Assembly: GCA_018398585.1 (NCBI GenBank)
Contig: JAGTTD010000019.1
Location: 2,889,702-2,953,701 of the forward strand
DNA: 64,000 bases
DNA from: Simmondsia chinensis
Taxonomy: Eukaryota; Streptophyta; Magnoliopsida; Caryophyllales; Simmondsiaceae
Direction of reading: 5' to 3'
Of this stretch, positions 1 through 12,500 are shown one piece after another. The first letter of the stretch is position 1. The number at the start of each line of letters is the position of its first letter. A model generated the notes under the pieces. The model did no database searches. It saw only the letters and a program-made list of their open reading frames with translations, and had not been told where the DNA came from. Made by a program: the position numbers and the translations under genes.

Positions 1-222
1 GCACCAACACGCCGTCACCGAATTCCATTAGAACTCCGAAGTTAAGCGTGCTTGGGCGAGAGTAGTACCAAGATGGGTGACCTCTTGGGAAGTCCTCACC
101 CTCAGGTTAGGGGCACTGGGAAACAACCTTTCTTTAGGTTAACACCCTGAAGGGGGAAGGCTGCGTATATCCGCCCCCCCCAAACCTTGCGTAGGCGGGA
201 GCCCTTGAGGTACTGGGCATGC
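1..222 (+). mobile_element. 5S-rRNA-headed SINE, 5' end cut by window edge
   Basis: Positions 1-112 match plant 5S rRNA from about nucleotide 12 onward, including box A (GAAGTTAAGCGTGCTTGGGC), GATGGG and the box C area (GGTGACCTCTTGGGAAGTCC). From about 113 the sequence passes into the body common to all copies here (AACACCCTGAAGG, GGCTGCGTA, GCGGGAGCCCTTGAGG, CACTGGG-like end). It belongs to the subfamily in which the last 5S bases (GTGTTGCA) are missing. Confidence 0.85.
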
Positions 223-231
223 AACAACTAG

Positions 232-466
232 CTATAGCTACGAAATTATATTGATAGCCTCTACTCGTGTCCTAGCTCGTCTGAGAGGTAGATTCGCCTC
301 AATTTTTTGTCTCTTACCTTCCGCTTTCCTCAAGTTAGCTTCTGCTATTTCAAGAGTTTGTTGAGTTTCTTGTGGATCAATGTCATTACCTTTCTCAGCA
401 TCATTTACTGAAACAGTGATCTCATTATTGCCTATTCTCGCAAAACCGCCCATCAGAGCTATTGTT
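232..466 (-). pseudogene. atpE: Plastid DNA insertion (NUPT) carrying the 3' part of atpE
   Basis: Read on the minus strand, 453-238 encodes 71 residues of the C-terminal half of the chloroplast ATP synthase epsilon subunit ([20 protein letters not shown], then [20 protein letters not shown]), ending at the native stop after NIIS. About 120 N-terminal codons' worth of sequence are absent apart from a few. The frame is open but there is no promoter or start, and it sits in a GCN2 intron 110 bp before an exon, on the opposite strand. It is a nuclear plastid fragment, not a gene. The ends are approximate; the left end abuts a SINE tail. Confidence 0.88.
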
Positions 467-579
467 GTGTAGCATGACGGCTTTTATTTGATTTCCTTTT
501 CCGAAGAAGTTTCCTTTTGGACTGCGTGTTGCGTTTCACAGTTGGTATTTTGAATGAGCTTGTATATATCTGCTGGCAG

Positions 580-3500
580 GACATGGGGGTTTTGGCCATG
601 TCGTTTTGTGCAAGAATAAACTGGATGGAAGGCAATATGCTGTGAAGATGATTCGCCTTAAAGACAAACGCCTTCCAGTTAATGATCGAATATTGAGGTA
701 ATATATCCTATAACCATGTAGCATATGCATAAGAAAGCTTGTCACATCATGACTCTTTGTTGCATAGTTTTTAGTAAATGGTATAAGAATTGTAAAAGAA
801 GTCCATAAAGTTTCTTTGAGGGAATATTCTCTGTTACAACCTATTTATTTGTCTTTTTCTATTTGGCATTGCTATATCTGCTGCACTGGTTAGATCATGT
901 CATTTCAGAATATATGTTTCATAGAAATCCTCCCTTGAGGGTAGCACCCTAAAGGGGTAAGACTGCCTACATCCCATCCCCCCCAAAAAAAAGACCCTGC
1001 ATATGCGAGAGCCCTTGAGGCACTGGGTCAGTTGTTGTGTTGTTGTATGTTTCATAGAAATATATATTTCAATTTGTCAATTGTAGCAGACTTGTTTAGA
1101 ATTTAACTAGTATTATAAGTCGTCTCTGAAAATAGAAGCCAACTGACAATTATAGTGGAGGATTGTTTGCCTGCCTTCATTTTTTTGTGCTAAACAGTTA
1201 CAAACAGAGCATATTTAGAAGGAAATTCAGGGGTGGTTTGAACTTCTAACCAGTTAAAATATATGGTATTTTTTTCCCATTGGTATGACTACATCTGAGG
1301 TTGGTTATCAAAATTTCTGGCACTTGGTCAAGATTTCATCTTTAATATTTATGCTTGGTTATAACCCTGATGAGGGTTTTTGAGACAAGAATGTCATGGA
1401 AGCCTCTTCACTGCCGTTAGTTGACATAGCCTGGGCTTTGCTCATCCTGTGGATAATGTTAGTGAAAGGGTTCAAATCTTTGTTCAAAAGATTTGATCTG
1501 AGTTACTCATTGTCAGGTTTCTTACTCTATTAATTCAGAGCCTGTTTTACTTGAATTAAGTCAAAATTGGGCGAATGTTTACATCTGTTGTCTGTGCTTT
1601 CTCAACTGGAAAGTGTATTAGTTGGAATGAAAATTGGATCTTCTCAGTGATTCTTATGTATCATATCTCCACGGTAAGGATGTAATAGTTCAATAGTACT
1701 CTGCCGTAAGTATGGTATGAGATCTCTTTTATATGTTTTCGCTTGCCATTTTGTGGCCACCAATTTCATTGTATTTTTTTCCCATTGGTTTAATACGCAG
1801 AATGTGCTTCAGCAGTTGAAACGTTAGTTATATCTTTTAGTATGTCTGTGTTTTTTTTTTTTTTTCATGTTATCATCCTTGTTTTGATTTTTTAATTTTG
1901 AAGATCTACTCTTTTGAGATGCTTAGGGAAGTCGCAACACTTTCTCGTTTGCAGCATCAACATATTGTCCGGTATTATCAAGTAAGAGCTCTCTGATTCC
2001 TTTCGTTCGTTTCTTGGTCTGTTTACCACAATTTCCCTTCTGTGACATGACTATTATTATGTAGAACACAACAAGGGCGTAACAGAAAAATACAAACATA
2101 AAAGCCTAGGGGCACTAGTGCTAGCCAAAATATGCTTCTCTATTCTACGCTACTACATCAGCGGCCCTTATGCTAGCCCTCCATTGATCTCTATCTAAGG
2201 CCATTTCCTCCTATAGGTTTAGGTGGGTAAGGTCGTGTCGGATTGTCTCCATCCATCTCTTCTTCGGCCTGCCTCTCCCTTTCCTCCCGGGTGTAGCATG
2301 GAGTTGTTCGCATCTCCTAAACGGGGTGGTGACCGGTCTCCTCATCAAATATCAAGATACTATGTTACTTAAAACTTGGAGAGACATACTTGGTTCGTTT
2401 TGATTTTCAACATATAGAGCAATAAAGTATGTCTATGAGTAGTGTATTAAATGAAATCATTTTGAGGATTTTGAGGAGGCTGGAATCTGTAGTTACTGCT
2501 GAATGAAACACTTTAGGGTTCTTTGACAAAATTAGGGAAGGATCTTCCTCAGAAATATTGGTTTCTGGAGTTGGCAGTCCTGTAGGCCTTAACCTCTGTC
2601 ATCTCTTTTTCTCTACTCCAGCACTCAAGATTACATGCTTGAAGTCAAGAATTGGTTACTTGTGAATGATGGGACTTGACAAAAGATGCTATTAATGGAG
2701 AAGGGAAGGGTAGACTGAGGATTGGTCAACAATTATGTAAGAACTGGCAATAAAAGGGGAATATCAAGCATTAATAGCTTAATTATAACAATAACTAGGT
2801 AGGGCAACACCCATATGGCCATTTAAATTACTAAAAGCTATAATGAGTTCAATAATACTGTAAATTCGTAGTTGTTAATGTAAGGATTACAAAAGATAAG
2901 AGTTGGGCAAAATAAGGAAAGAAAAGCAATTATCTTGCAATTCTGAAGTTCAATTCCTCACTCTATCAGTATATTGGTGATGCTATCTATTTGTTGCCTT
3001 TTATCCCTTTTATATTTCTAGAACTTCAATAGTAAGATTTGATGAAAAGTACAGCTACGAAATTCATATTTACTATTTGGAAAATTTCAGGCATGGATTG
3101 AAACAGGAGTTGCAGTACCTTTAGGCGACAACACCTTTGGCTTGAAGACAGTTGCAAGCTCTAGTTTTACTTATATGGGTGGTAGCTCATCAGATGTTGC
3201 TCGATCTGAAGATCATCTTGAGTCAACATATTTGTATATTCAAATGGAATATTGCCCTAGGTTGCCTCTCTTATCCATGTTTTTGCTGTGATGAAGATAT
3301 TGTTTCACTGATTTTCTTTCTGTGCTACTGAGCCCCCCTTCTATGTTAGGTGTCTTGAATCCGTGGACAAATCTCTTGTTTTTGTAGATCTTGTACAGTG
3401 CCTTTGTGTTTTGCATTCCATTATTCTTCACATGGGTCAGAGGTTTGTGTATCGTTGCTGTGCACACTTCAACAAAACCCATTTAGCTGAGTTCGAAGAA

Positions 3501-6500
3501 TAATGCATCTGAAATTAACTCTTTTCTAAGGAGACCGACTTTTATTGATATCCCAACTTATTTTATAAATATTCAAATTCAACGCCTGTTCCCAAACATT
3601 CTCATCTTGTCATGCATGGTTGTTTCATGGTTGGCCAACATTAGATGATGTGGAATATCTCTTTCGTTATCGTATGAATGACAGCTTCAAATCTTATTAC
3701 TTCCGGCTTGTTATATTGTAAGTTTAAAAGAGCTTAAACATATTAAATGCCTTCTAATTTTACTGTTTGTTTGCATCTTTCTTTCAGCTTCAGAGGGATT
3801 TGATTTTTACAAGAATGTCATGGGATATTTCTCCATTTTAGTGTATTAATTTTGTCGATCAAATTTAACTTGGACGAGAATGGACAGTTTGCTAAGATGT
3901 TTGGCAATTGAGCCTTTTACCAACAGTAATGCACATTGTGTCTGATTAGTGAGTTCCTTGTCAGTCTGAAAAGCTTTTGTTCATGCTGTTAGAAATTTGC
4001 ATAAAACACGAGACTCTACTCATGGTTCTCTTGGTTAAGAAATGATTTAGTATACTTTTTTTTTAATTTTATGTTTCTGAAACTGAGACTATTAATGCCT
4101 TAGAGGGAAGAGGCGAGTTGATGGGAACTAGCATGTCAAGGGAAAAAGAGCGAGACTATAAAGACCAATACCAAACTAAGTACAGTTAAAGTGTGCCAAA
4201 ATGGGTCCTTAGTCATGGTGATCAAATTAATTTTTGAGGAAACACAGTTTGTGTGCTTAAGCCATATGTTTTCAAAAACTTGAATGAAAATCCACGTCAC
4301 CGTTAATTTTAATATCCCTTCGACAACTTTTAACAAGTCAACATAGTAATAAGTATTCTTTAAATTACAAGTTAGGCGCATAACATTGTGTAATTCCTAG
4401 CTCAAATATTGTCATGTTATGCCTGTTAGACATTAAATTCATTCCAAAGTTTGTGCTGGCTGTTTCTTGCTTACATACTCTTCTTCTTAGTTCTTTTTCA
4501 ACAGTATCTCTTGGAATTGAGTGTATATCATGTATCACAGAGGCATTTCATTTGGCAGCTGAAGTTGAAATTATGCTTTTTGCCCTTTTGTTGTTTTGGT
4601 GTGTGCTCAATAGCCATGTTTTCTCTCCATTCTTCACTGGAGAATTAAGTTTATCCTATGTCCTAGAATTAAGCTGGCTAACTTCTTGTTTTCTTTTGTA
4701 TCCCTTTATATGGTGTAATTTTGATTTCTTTCCTGAATCCTAAATTTGTTTCTTTTTTCCTTTTCTGATGGTCTGAAGGACGCTTCGCCAGCTTTTTGAG
4801 TCATACAATCATTTTGATGAAGACTTGGCCTGGCATTTATTTCGTCAGATTGTTGAAGGTTTGGCACACATACATGCGCAAGCAATCATTCATCGTGATT
4901 TGACACCAAATAACATCTTCTTTGACGCCCGCAATGATATTAAGATTGGGGATTTCGGCCTTGGTATGATCCAGATCTTTCAATCTATGTACTTTCGATT
5001 TGTAAGCATGCTTTCTAGAGCACTGGATCTGAGTTATGTTAGGTGATGAAAGCGGACACCTCTTACTCCAAGAAGCAAAAGAGTAAAAGAATATAGAAAA
5101 ATGTTTTGGCAGATCTTCAATTTGTTAATGTGCTCTAGATTGGACTAATAAGTTCCAGCAAATTAGATAGAACTGCAATTTTGCTTCTTCTCGTTGATAG
5201 CTGACTAATAAAAAGGCATACTGTAGTAAATTTTCAAATACGAAAAGGGGTCTTATCTCACAAAGTCCAAAATCATAAGAAACTCCTATCCACCAAAAAT
5301 CTCGTTGACAATATTGATTGGTTTAATAACTGTCATCTGCCATATTGTTGCTCCCATGTGCTAAGGATTTATTTTATTTTATTTTATTTTATTTTTTCAA
5401 ATTTTTCTCCCCTTTAGGAGACTCCATATTGTTAACAGAAGTTATTTTGTAACTAAAGGTCAATATTTGTGTTGAAACAACTATATGGAGCATTGAACCT
5501 GTGTTTATCCTTTACAAAGTTGCATGATTTCATTTGTAAACTATGTATATTCATGAAATATTAAGAGATCTGCCCACTTCCAATTTATACATGCCATATT
5601 TTTCCCTCAACCTTTTCTCTGAAATTATAACTTGCTGATGTGGTGTCAACTGTGAAGACATTTCTGTAAGCAATTTAACCATCAGCTCTGATGCCAATTG
5701 TGTGCTGCAGCTAAGTTTTTGAAACTTGAACAACTAGACCCAGATTTGGCTTTTCCTTCAGAAGGTCTGGGTATTTCAATTGATGGTACTGGTCAAGTTG
5801 GTACGTATTTCTACACTGCACCGGAAATTGAACAAGGATGGCCAAAGATTGATGAGAAGGTAGTATTGAATTCTCTTGGGACTATATGAGTATTGTTATC
5901 ATGATATCTGTATATTTTAGTCACCCTTTGCATGCTGATTTGAACGTTCCTTCATATGGTAAGTGCAGGCAGATATGTACAGCCTGGGAGTTGTCTTCTT
6001 TGAACTATTCCATCCTTTCGGGACTGCAATGGAGAGACATGTTGTTCTTTCAGATTTGAAGCAGAAAGGAGAACTTCCTCCAGCTTGGATTGCTCGGTTC
6101 CCTGAGCAGGCTTCCTTGTTGAAGCGGTTGACATCATCTAGCCCATCAGATCGGCCATCTGCTGTAGAACTTCTGCAGAATGCATTTCCTCCACGCATGG
6201 AGTATGAGCTGTTAGACAGTATGTGACATAAAGTTCTTTCATTGAAAATGGGAAGAACATTACATATTTCTACTATATTATGCCAAAAGAGGTCCCTAGG
6301 ATTACATTGAGTGATTTTGTCAGACAAGCGAATCACTGTTTCCCTTTTCGTTGTCTGTGGCTGGGGTGTTTGGCCAGCTTATAGGCACCTCAACTAGTCC
6401 CAAGGTTGCACACACCATCTTCTCAAAAGTTACCTTACATGCAAGTTGGGGTCACATACCCAGTGAGCCCTAAGGAATTGTTTGCACCCAATGGCAACAT

Positions 6501-9500
6501 CCTAACCTCTTGGGGTTCAATATTCGCTTTCATTTATCGTCATGCACCTTTTGGTTCCATAACTTGATTTTTGTTGAGGGAATAATGATCAATAAGCTTC
6601 ATATTGCATACAGTTTTAGATTGTAGCATGCATTTATCTGCACATTCCTATCGTTGCCTTGCAATTAATAAGGTGAAATTAATAGCTTGACAGGCCTTTG
6701 CCTGATGATAGTTTTGTGGCCTTTTATCAATGTTTGTTCTGGGACGTTAGATGCTATATAATGAATTCTTGCACGCTTCTTATCGTTAAGCTTAGTTAAA
6801 TGGGAATTTGAGAGGTAAAACTTTACATTGGTTAGTTTGTTGGATGAATATCCCACTGATGCAGGTGGTTTTTTCTTGTCTCTATGATGTTTATTGCAGC
6901 AATGTTGTTTTGAAGCACTTGGATAAGTAATTTAGACAGCTTTTTCTTGGTATCTTTAAAGATTGACTTCTTAAGGTACAAACAAATTATACCATGATTG
7001 TGATCCCTGCTCAAGAACTTACTGTATTGTGTAAATACCATAAAATTGTAGAACTAAAACCTGATCTGAATTCTTCCACTTTTTAAAACTTGATTCTAAG
7101 CGTATATATATTTGAATTGCAGTTGAATGTAGGAAAGCAAAGAAATGTCAAATACTTGGTTGTTGAAGCCAGTCCTTGGAGATGAGGGTGTTATTCAGTC
7201 TGAATTGCTTTAAATAATTTTGGTGCATCTACACTGAGTTAGAAGGCAAACAACTCTTGACTTAGACGAGTTCTCATCTTGTTCACCTCAAATTGTGACC
7301 TAAACTGTCTATATTGATTACTAAGGATAAATATGGGGTCAAATAGATTTATGCTCCAAAAGCTGAATCTATCTTCCATGCAGGGGCGGGTCTACAGTAC
7401 TGTCACTAGAAGCATGGGCCTTCAGTGGCTCATGGACTGAATCTTAAGTGATGGTGGTGGTTTATTATAATTTTTAAATATAAATTTAAAAAAAAGTGGT
7501 GCCCCCTATCATAGTATATACTCTAGCTTGATGGTTGATGTCATGCTCACTATTTCCCATGTCAAGGGTTCAAGGCCACCAAGCATCAATTTTTTCTAAC
7601 ATTTTAATTATGCTTTTTTTAACGTTGTGGCACTTTATTTTCAAGCTCTATAAATATACTAATACTAAAAGTTTCATTATCTTTCACTAAATTATGATTA
7701 TTTTTGTGTTCCAAAAAAAAAAGTTATGATTCTTTTTCCCTTAATTTTTTTTTTAGTTGTATTAGTATAATTAATTTATATATATACATACATATGTGTA
7801 TATATATATAATTTTTAATGAATTATTTATATATTCTATTTTTTTAATTTTTAATTTGGTTTTGATTATAGACCATACAACGACTATCCTGTTGCCACAC
7901 TGGTTCGCGCCGAAGGAGGGTCTGGGGGGTGATGTATACAACTTTACTCCTTCAGGGTGTTACTCTAGAATGTTGAAATCTTAGACACAATAATAAATCT
8001 CGACTTCAATTTCTACTAGAAAAATTATCTCATTTTTAATTTTTCTATAATTTTTGCTTTCAAATGCTCCCTGGCTTCGTAAAACTTAATCTAAATTCTA
8101 TTCCTTAATTCACGCATATTTTACTCATCTTTGTGTGACATACTTACATACAGACATCTATGTAAAATTATTATTATTTTTTATTATAAATATGTACCCT
8201 GTTTTGTTAAATTTTTTTTATCCTCCACTGACTATTAGTATGTGCCCCCAGTGAAGAAACTTTCCAGATCTGCCCCTGCTTCCGTGGGTGGGGGGTGTTG
8301 GGAATGAGTCACAAGACGACGCTGTTTTACATACGTACTTAAGCTGCAGATCGTTTACCTTTTTTTGACTTATTATCTTGAAGCAGGAGAAAGACCCCTA
8401 AACGATCAGTTCTTTGGGGCTATCCACCTTGGGTCCTAGATGTTACATTTAGGGGCTCACCGGAACGTGAAGGTTCAAGTGATTTGGTAGGATTTGCTTT
8501 CAGAGAAGTCTGTTAATTGGGGCTTGTCATCTGGGCTTTGGCTGTCAGAGTTAGTGGCTAATGACAGGATGATAATTGGAGTAATTGCCTGTAGATAGGG
8601 CTCTCATTTTTATTTGAAAACTGTCGCATTAGGACTTGCCGAAAAAAAGACAGTTTCAAATGCAGTAGGTAACTAGAGATGATTATTGTTGCCCAATTGT
8701 TTTTCTACATATTAACTCATTCCTATTTATTGGATAAAAATTGATGGATGGCTCTAATGTATTCAGAATCTAATTCTATGTGGACTAATTTAGTACCCTA
8801 TATTTCTGTTGTCAGGGACATATTTTGGGTAGCCTTTATTGAGACAATTCCCATGAATGGTCTAAATTGTTTTATGTTAAGAGAGTTGAAGGCTTTAACA
8901 TCTACTTATACCTCTTCTTTCTTATTGTTAGTAAAAATGTTATTGTAATTCGCCTTTTCTCTTATGCGATTTCATTCCCTCAAAGATGTCATGGAGAAGT
9001 GAAAGAAGAATCTCTTTTTTTCTTTTTTTTGTTCCACTTTCCAGTTAACCTTTCTAGCTGTATTTCTGGATGAATTAAAGATGCATTCCTGGTGGTCATC
9101 TTTCCATAATGACATATAGTTGTCCTGAATATAGATGAAATGCTTCATATGTACAGGGCGTGGCTGAACCAAGAGACGGAGTTATTGCAATGCCATCATG
9201 CTGCATGAGTTGGTTTCAATACATTCTCTGCAATTTCTCGTTATGAAGTGAACTCATTCTCTTAATGCAGATTTTCTACGGACAATGCAAACTTCTGAGG
9301 ACACAAGCATTTATGATAAAGTTGTCAGTTCCATCTTTGATGAGGAGATGATTGGCTCGAGAAACAATGTTCGACACTCTGGAGCATTGAAATTACATGG
9401 GGATGACACTTCCATTGTTCAGCATTCAGATATAGAGACTGAACTTCGCGACCTTGTTGTTGATGCAACTAGGGAAGTCTTTAGACGGCATTGTGCAAAA

Positions 9501-12500
9501 CATTTGGAAATATTTCCCATGCATTTATTAGAAGAGTGTCCGCAATCATACAGGTCTGTGCATGTCCTTAACTGGTTGCAGAGATGTCAACATATGTTGT
9601 GGCAGACTTTAAAGTCTATTCTATGTATTGCAATATGCTTAGAACTTGCAATTTATTATGTAAAGGAATACTGTCAAGCTGTTGTCCCGTGGAGGAGACA
9701 TGATTGTACTTCCTTATGAGTTGCGACTACCGTTCGTCAAATGGGCTGTTGTAAACCAGGTATGCATATAGAGTTTGCCTCATTCTATCACGTTCCTATA
9801 ATTGTTTTGATGATCATTGTATGCAGATGTCCAATACTAGGACACGGGCGTTGTGGATGAAAATATGCTTTCTTCTCGCTAGGGAACATCTCACACTATT
9901 AACATTCCCCTCTGTCAATTTGGATTAAACCTATATCAATACATGCTATTTTGTTTTCACATTAGTCACTCCTTACACACGTGGTCTGCTAGATGACTCT
10001 GCTTGAAGAATAGTGTTTCAGAGAGTCCTTTCACTGTTCACAGACTACCCATCTGGTGAATGAAGAACTTTTGATTGTTTGTGGTGCTGATGTTATTGGA
10101 ATACTTTAGTCTTTGAGCGCGAAGTACATCATAACATCTATCTGCAGATCCGTAGAGATCACCTTTTCATTTTAATTTCTTTACAAGTTTTTCTTTCATC
10201 TCTCTATAGAAATCATCTTTCAAACGGTATGAGATATCATCAGTTTACAGGAAAGCAATTGGTCATTCACCTCCAAATCGCTACCTTCAGGTATTCTTCT
10301 CATGTGCTTGCTTGATATGTTTTTCATCTATATTTCTTGATTTATTGATAAGAAACAACCAACTACACTAGATTAAAATTTTTATCCATGATGTCATCTG
10401 CATTTTGAGTTTTTTTTTTTTTCCACCAATTTCTTGTAACCACTCATTTCCAGGGTGATTTTGATATTATTGGAGGAGCATCAGCATTGACGGAGGCAGA
10501 GGTTCTTAAGGTACCAGAGATCTGAGCCCATCTCTTTTTTATCTCAAAATCTTTGATTGTCGTGTGATCTGTTTGTAAGTACCACAAACAAATTGATGAA
10601 GGAATCATTTGTTTGGCTTAATTTTCCATGTGTGAGGTGTATTTTTACTTCTTCCTGGAAGTTACACTATTTCTAGGTCCAAGTATGTAAGCAAAGAGGT
10701 CAAAGTCATTACCAGAGAAGTTGAGGACAGGGAAATACTTTTCATGTGTTATAGTCATCGTTGACCATATGCAGATTATCCGTCAAAAATGGGAAATAGT
10801 AATCCCCCTTCTGATGGGATACAGAAACTTTTGTTTTCACTTTAAAATATGCTAGAAGGGTCACATGGAAACACCCCCAGTTATGCTAATTTGCAGCTCA
10901 ATTCTCCTTTTCTGTGGTATAGTTATGGGAATCACCTTAAGCGAGTGAAGGTTGTCTTACTCATGGCCGCCTTAATGCACGCCAAGTCTGCTGCATGAAT
11001 GATTGTGGAGAAACAGAGCATATCCGTATCTCCAAATACCTGGATCTGTTATAGTCCCTAAAAAAGGCCAAAGAATTTCCTGCTACTGAAATAGACTCTG
11101 GGATGGCACTTGCTTTCCCAACTGTTTTAGATCCTTGGCTTCTCAAACTCAGTTCCCTTTTTCAATAGTTGATATAAATTCAATAATTGGGAAATAGATA
11201 GCGACAATATTGCCCCCACCCTGATCCCTGATCTAAGTGCTGACAATTCCATGATAAAATCATCTATCCAAACATACCTGAACCACTTTATAGATACGAT
11301 GAAATGCTCTGTAAATCAAATAATGACAAGTGTAAAGACCTTAAAACTTATAAGAATAGAGATTAATATACTAAATCTGAAAAAATAAATGCTCTTAGAT
11401 TACCTTCACTGCTAAATGTGTCAGCAAGTTGGGGCAACTTTGGGAATCAATTTGCCATGACTTTTGGACTGGGAAGAGATTAGGAAATCTGATGTAGAGA
11501 ATAGTGGAATGTGGTGAATTTTCGTCATGGAGTATTCATGGACCTCTTAGCCTGTCGGAGTTCACTAGAAGCAATGCTTTTTCAAAAGACTAGAGTTTTG
11601 GGTGTAATAGGGAGGGAAAGTTCTCTTGTAGTGTGTAACTTTGCAGGCAGCTTTAATCCTTAAAGGGTGCTTGTGGAGCTTTGGGTTTGTTCGGATCCTA
11701 TGGGAACTGTACTTCTTCAAAGTTGCGAGATCTTAGAGGAGGGTAAGGTTCTCTGGAAGTGTGCAATATTGGCTATTACATGGCTATCTATCAGGATCAT
11801 AATGTCAGGATCTTCAGGGGCTCATTTTACTCGGGTTCATTCTTGTGTAGTGAAGTCTTTTACTTGGATAATTTTGTGGGCTTTGTCATATAGTGTGTTT
11901 GGGGCATTTTGTCTTAACAGATTGGCTGAGGGCATGGGTGTATTTGCTTGCCCTTCCTTTCCGTTCTTTCTATGAGGTTTTCTAGCCCTCCTGTTTCTGC
12001 ATCTCTCTTCTTATTCACCAAATAAATGTGTCTTTTCTTATCAAATATTAAGAAGTAGCAAAGCAGCCAATGGAGAGAAAACAAGGAAAAGATTGCTATT
12101 TTGGTAAGTAGTCTTTGATCATGTTTGAAGGTATGAGAACGTGAGGAGAGCTGGTGTTTAGTTGGGAAAAAACAAAGTATAATTACTTTGTCCTTGCTCT
12201 TTTGCTTTATGAGAGATTGATTTATCCCCAAAAAAGGAAAAAAAAAGAAAAAAAAAAAAAAAAGAAGAAGAAGGTTCAATTGATGTGTCTAATATTGGCA
12301 GTAGAGGGTTATTTCCATTTTCAGTTTCCTGAGACACTATTCTTTTTCTGTTTTTTTTTTTTTTTTTTTTTTGATAATTGTAATTCTAGTTTTGACGTCC
12401 TCTGACAAAACAACTTAAACAGATGTCTTCAGTGTCCATGGTTGCCTTATATTTCCTGCTGATTGATGCGGAAGTGTTAAGACTGTGCTGCTTTTTCATG

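Noticed and set aside
1..222. Cassandra TRIM elements (LTRs with 5S sequence)
   Set aside because: No paired LTRs, TG-CA ends, primer-binding site or 5-bp TSD. The elements have 15-21 bp TSDs and a SINE-type 3' end.
4414..4743. Hydrophobic 109-residue open frame in a GCN2 intron
   Set aside because: It lies between two firm GCN2 exons, is T-rich intron sequence, and resembles no protein.
11914..12279. 121-residue minus-strand open frame
   Set aside because: It is built on A-rich/T-rich low-complexity intron DNA (poly-Phe/Leu) and has no recognisable domain.
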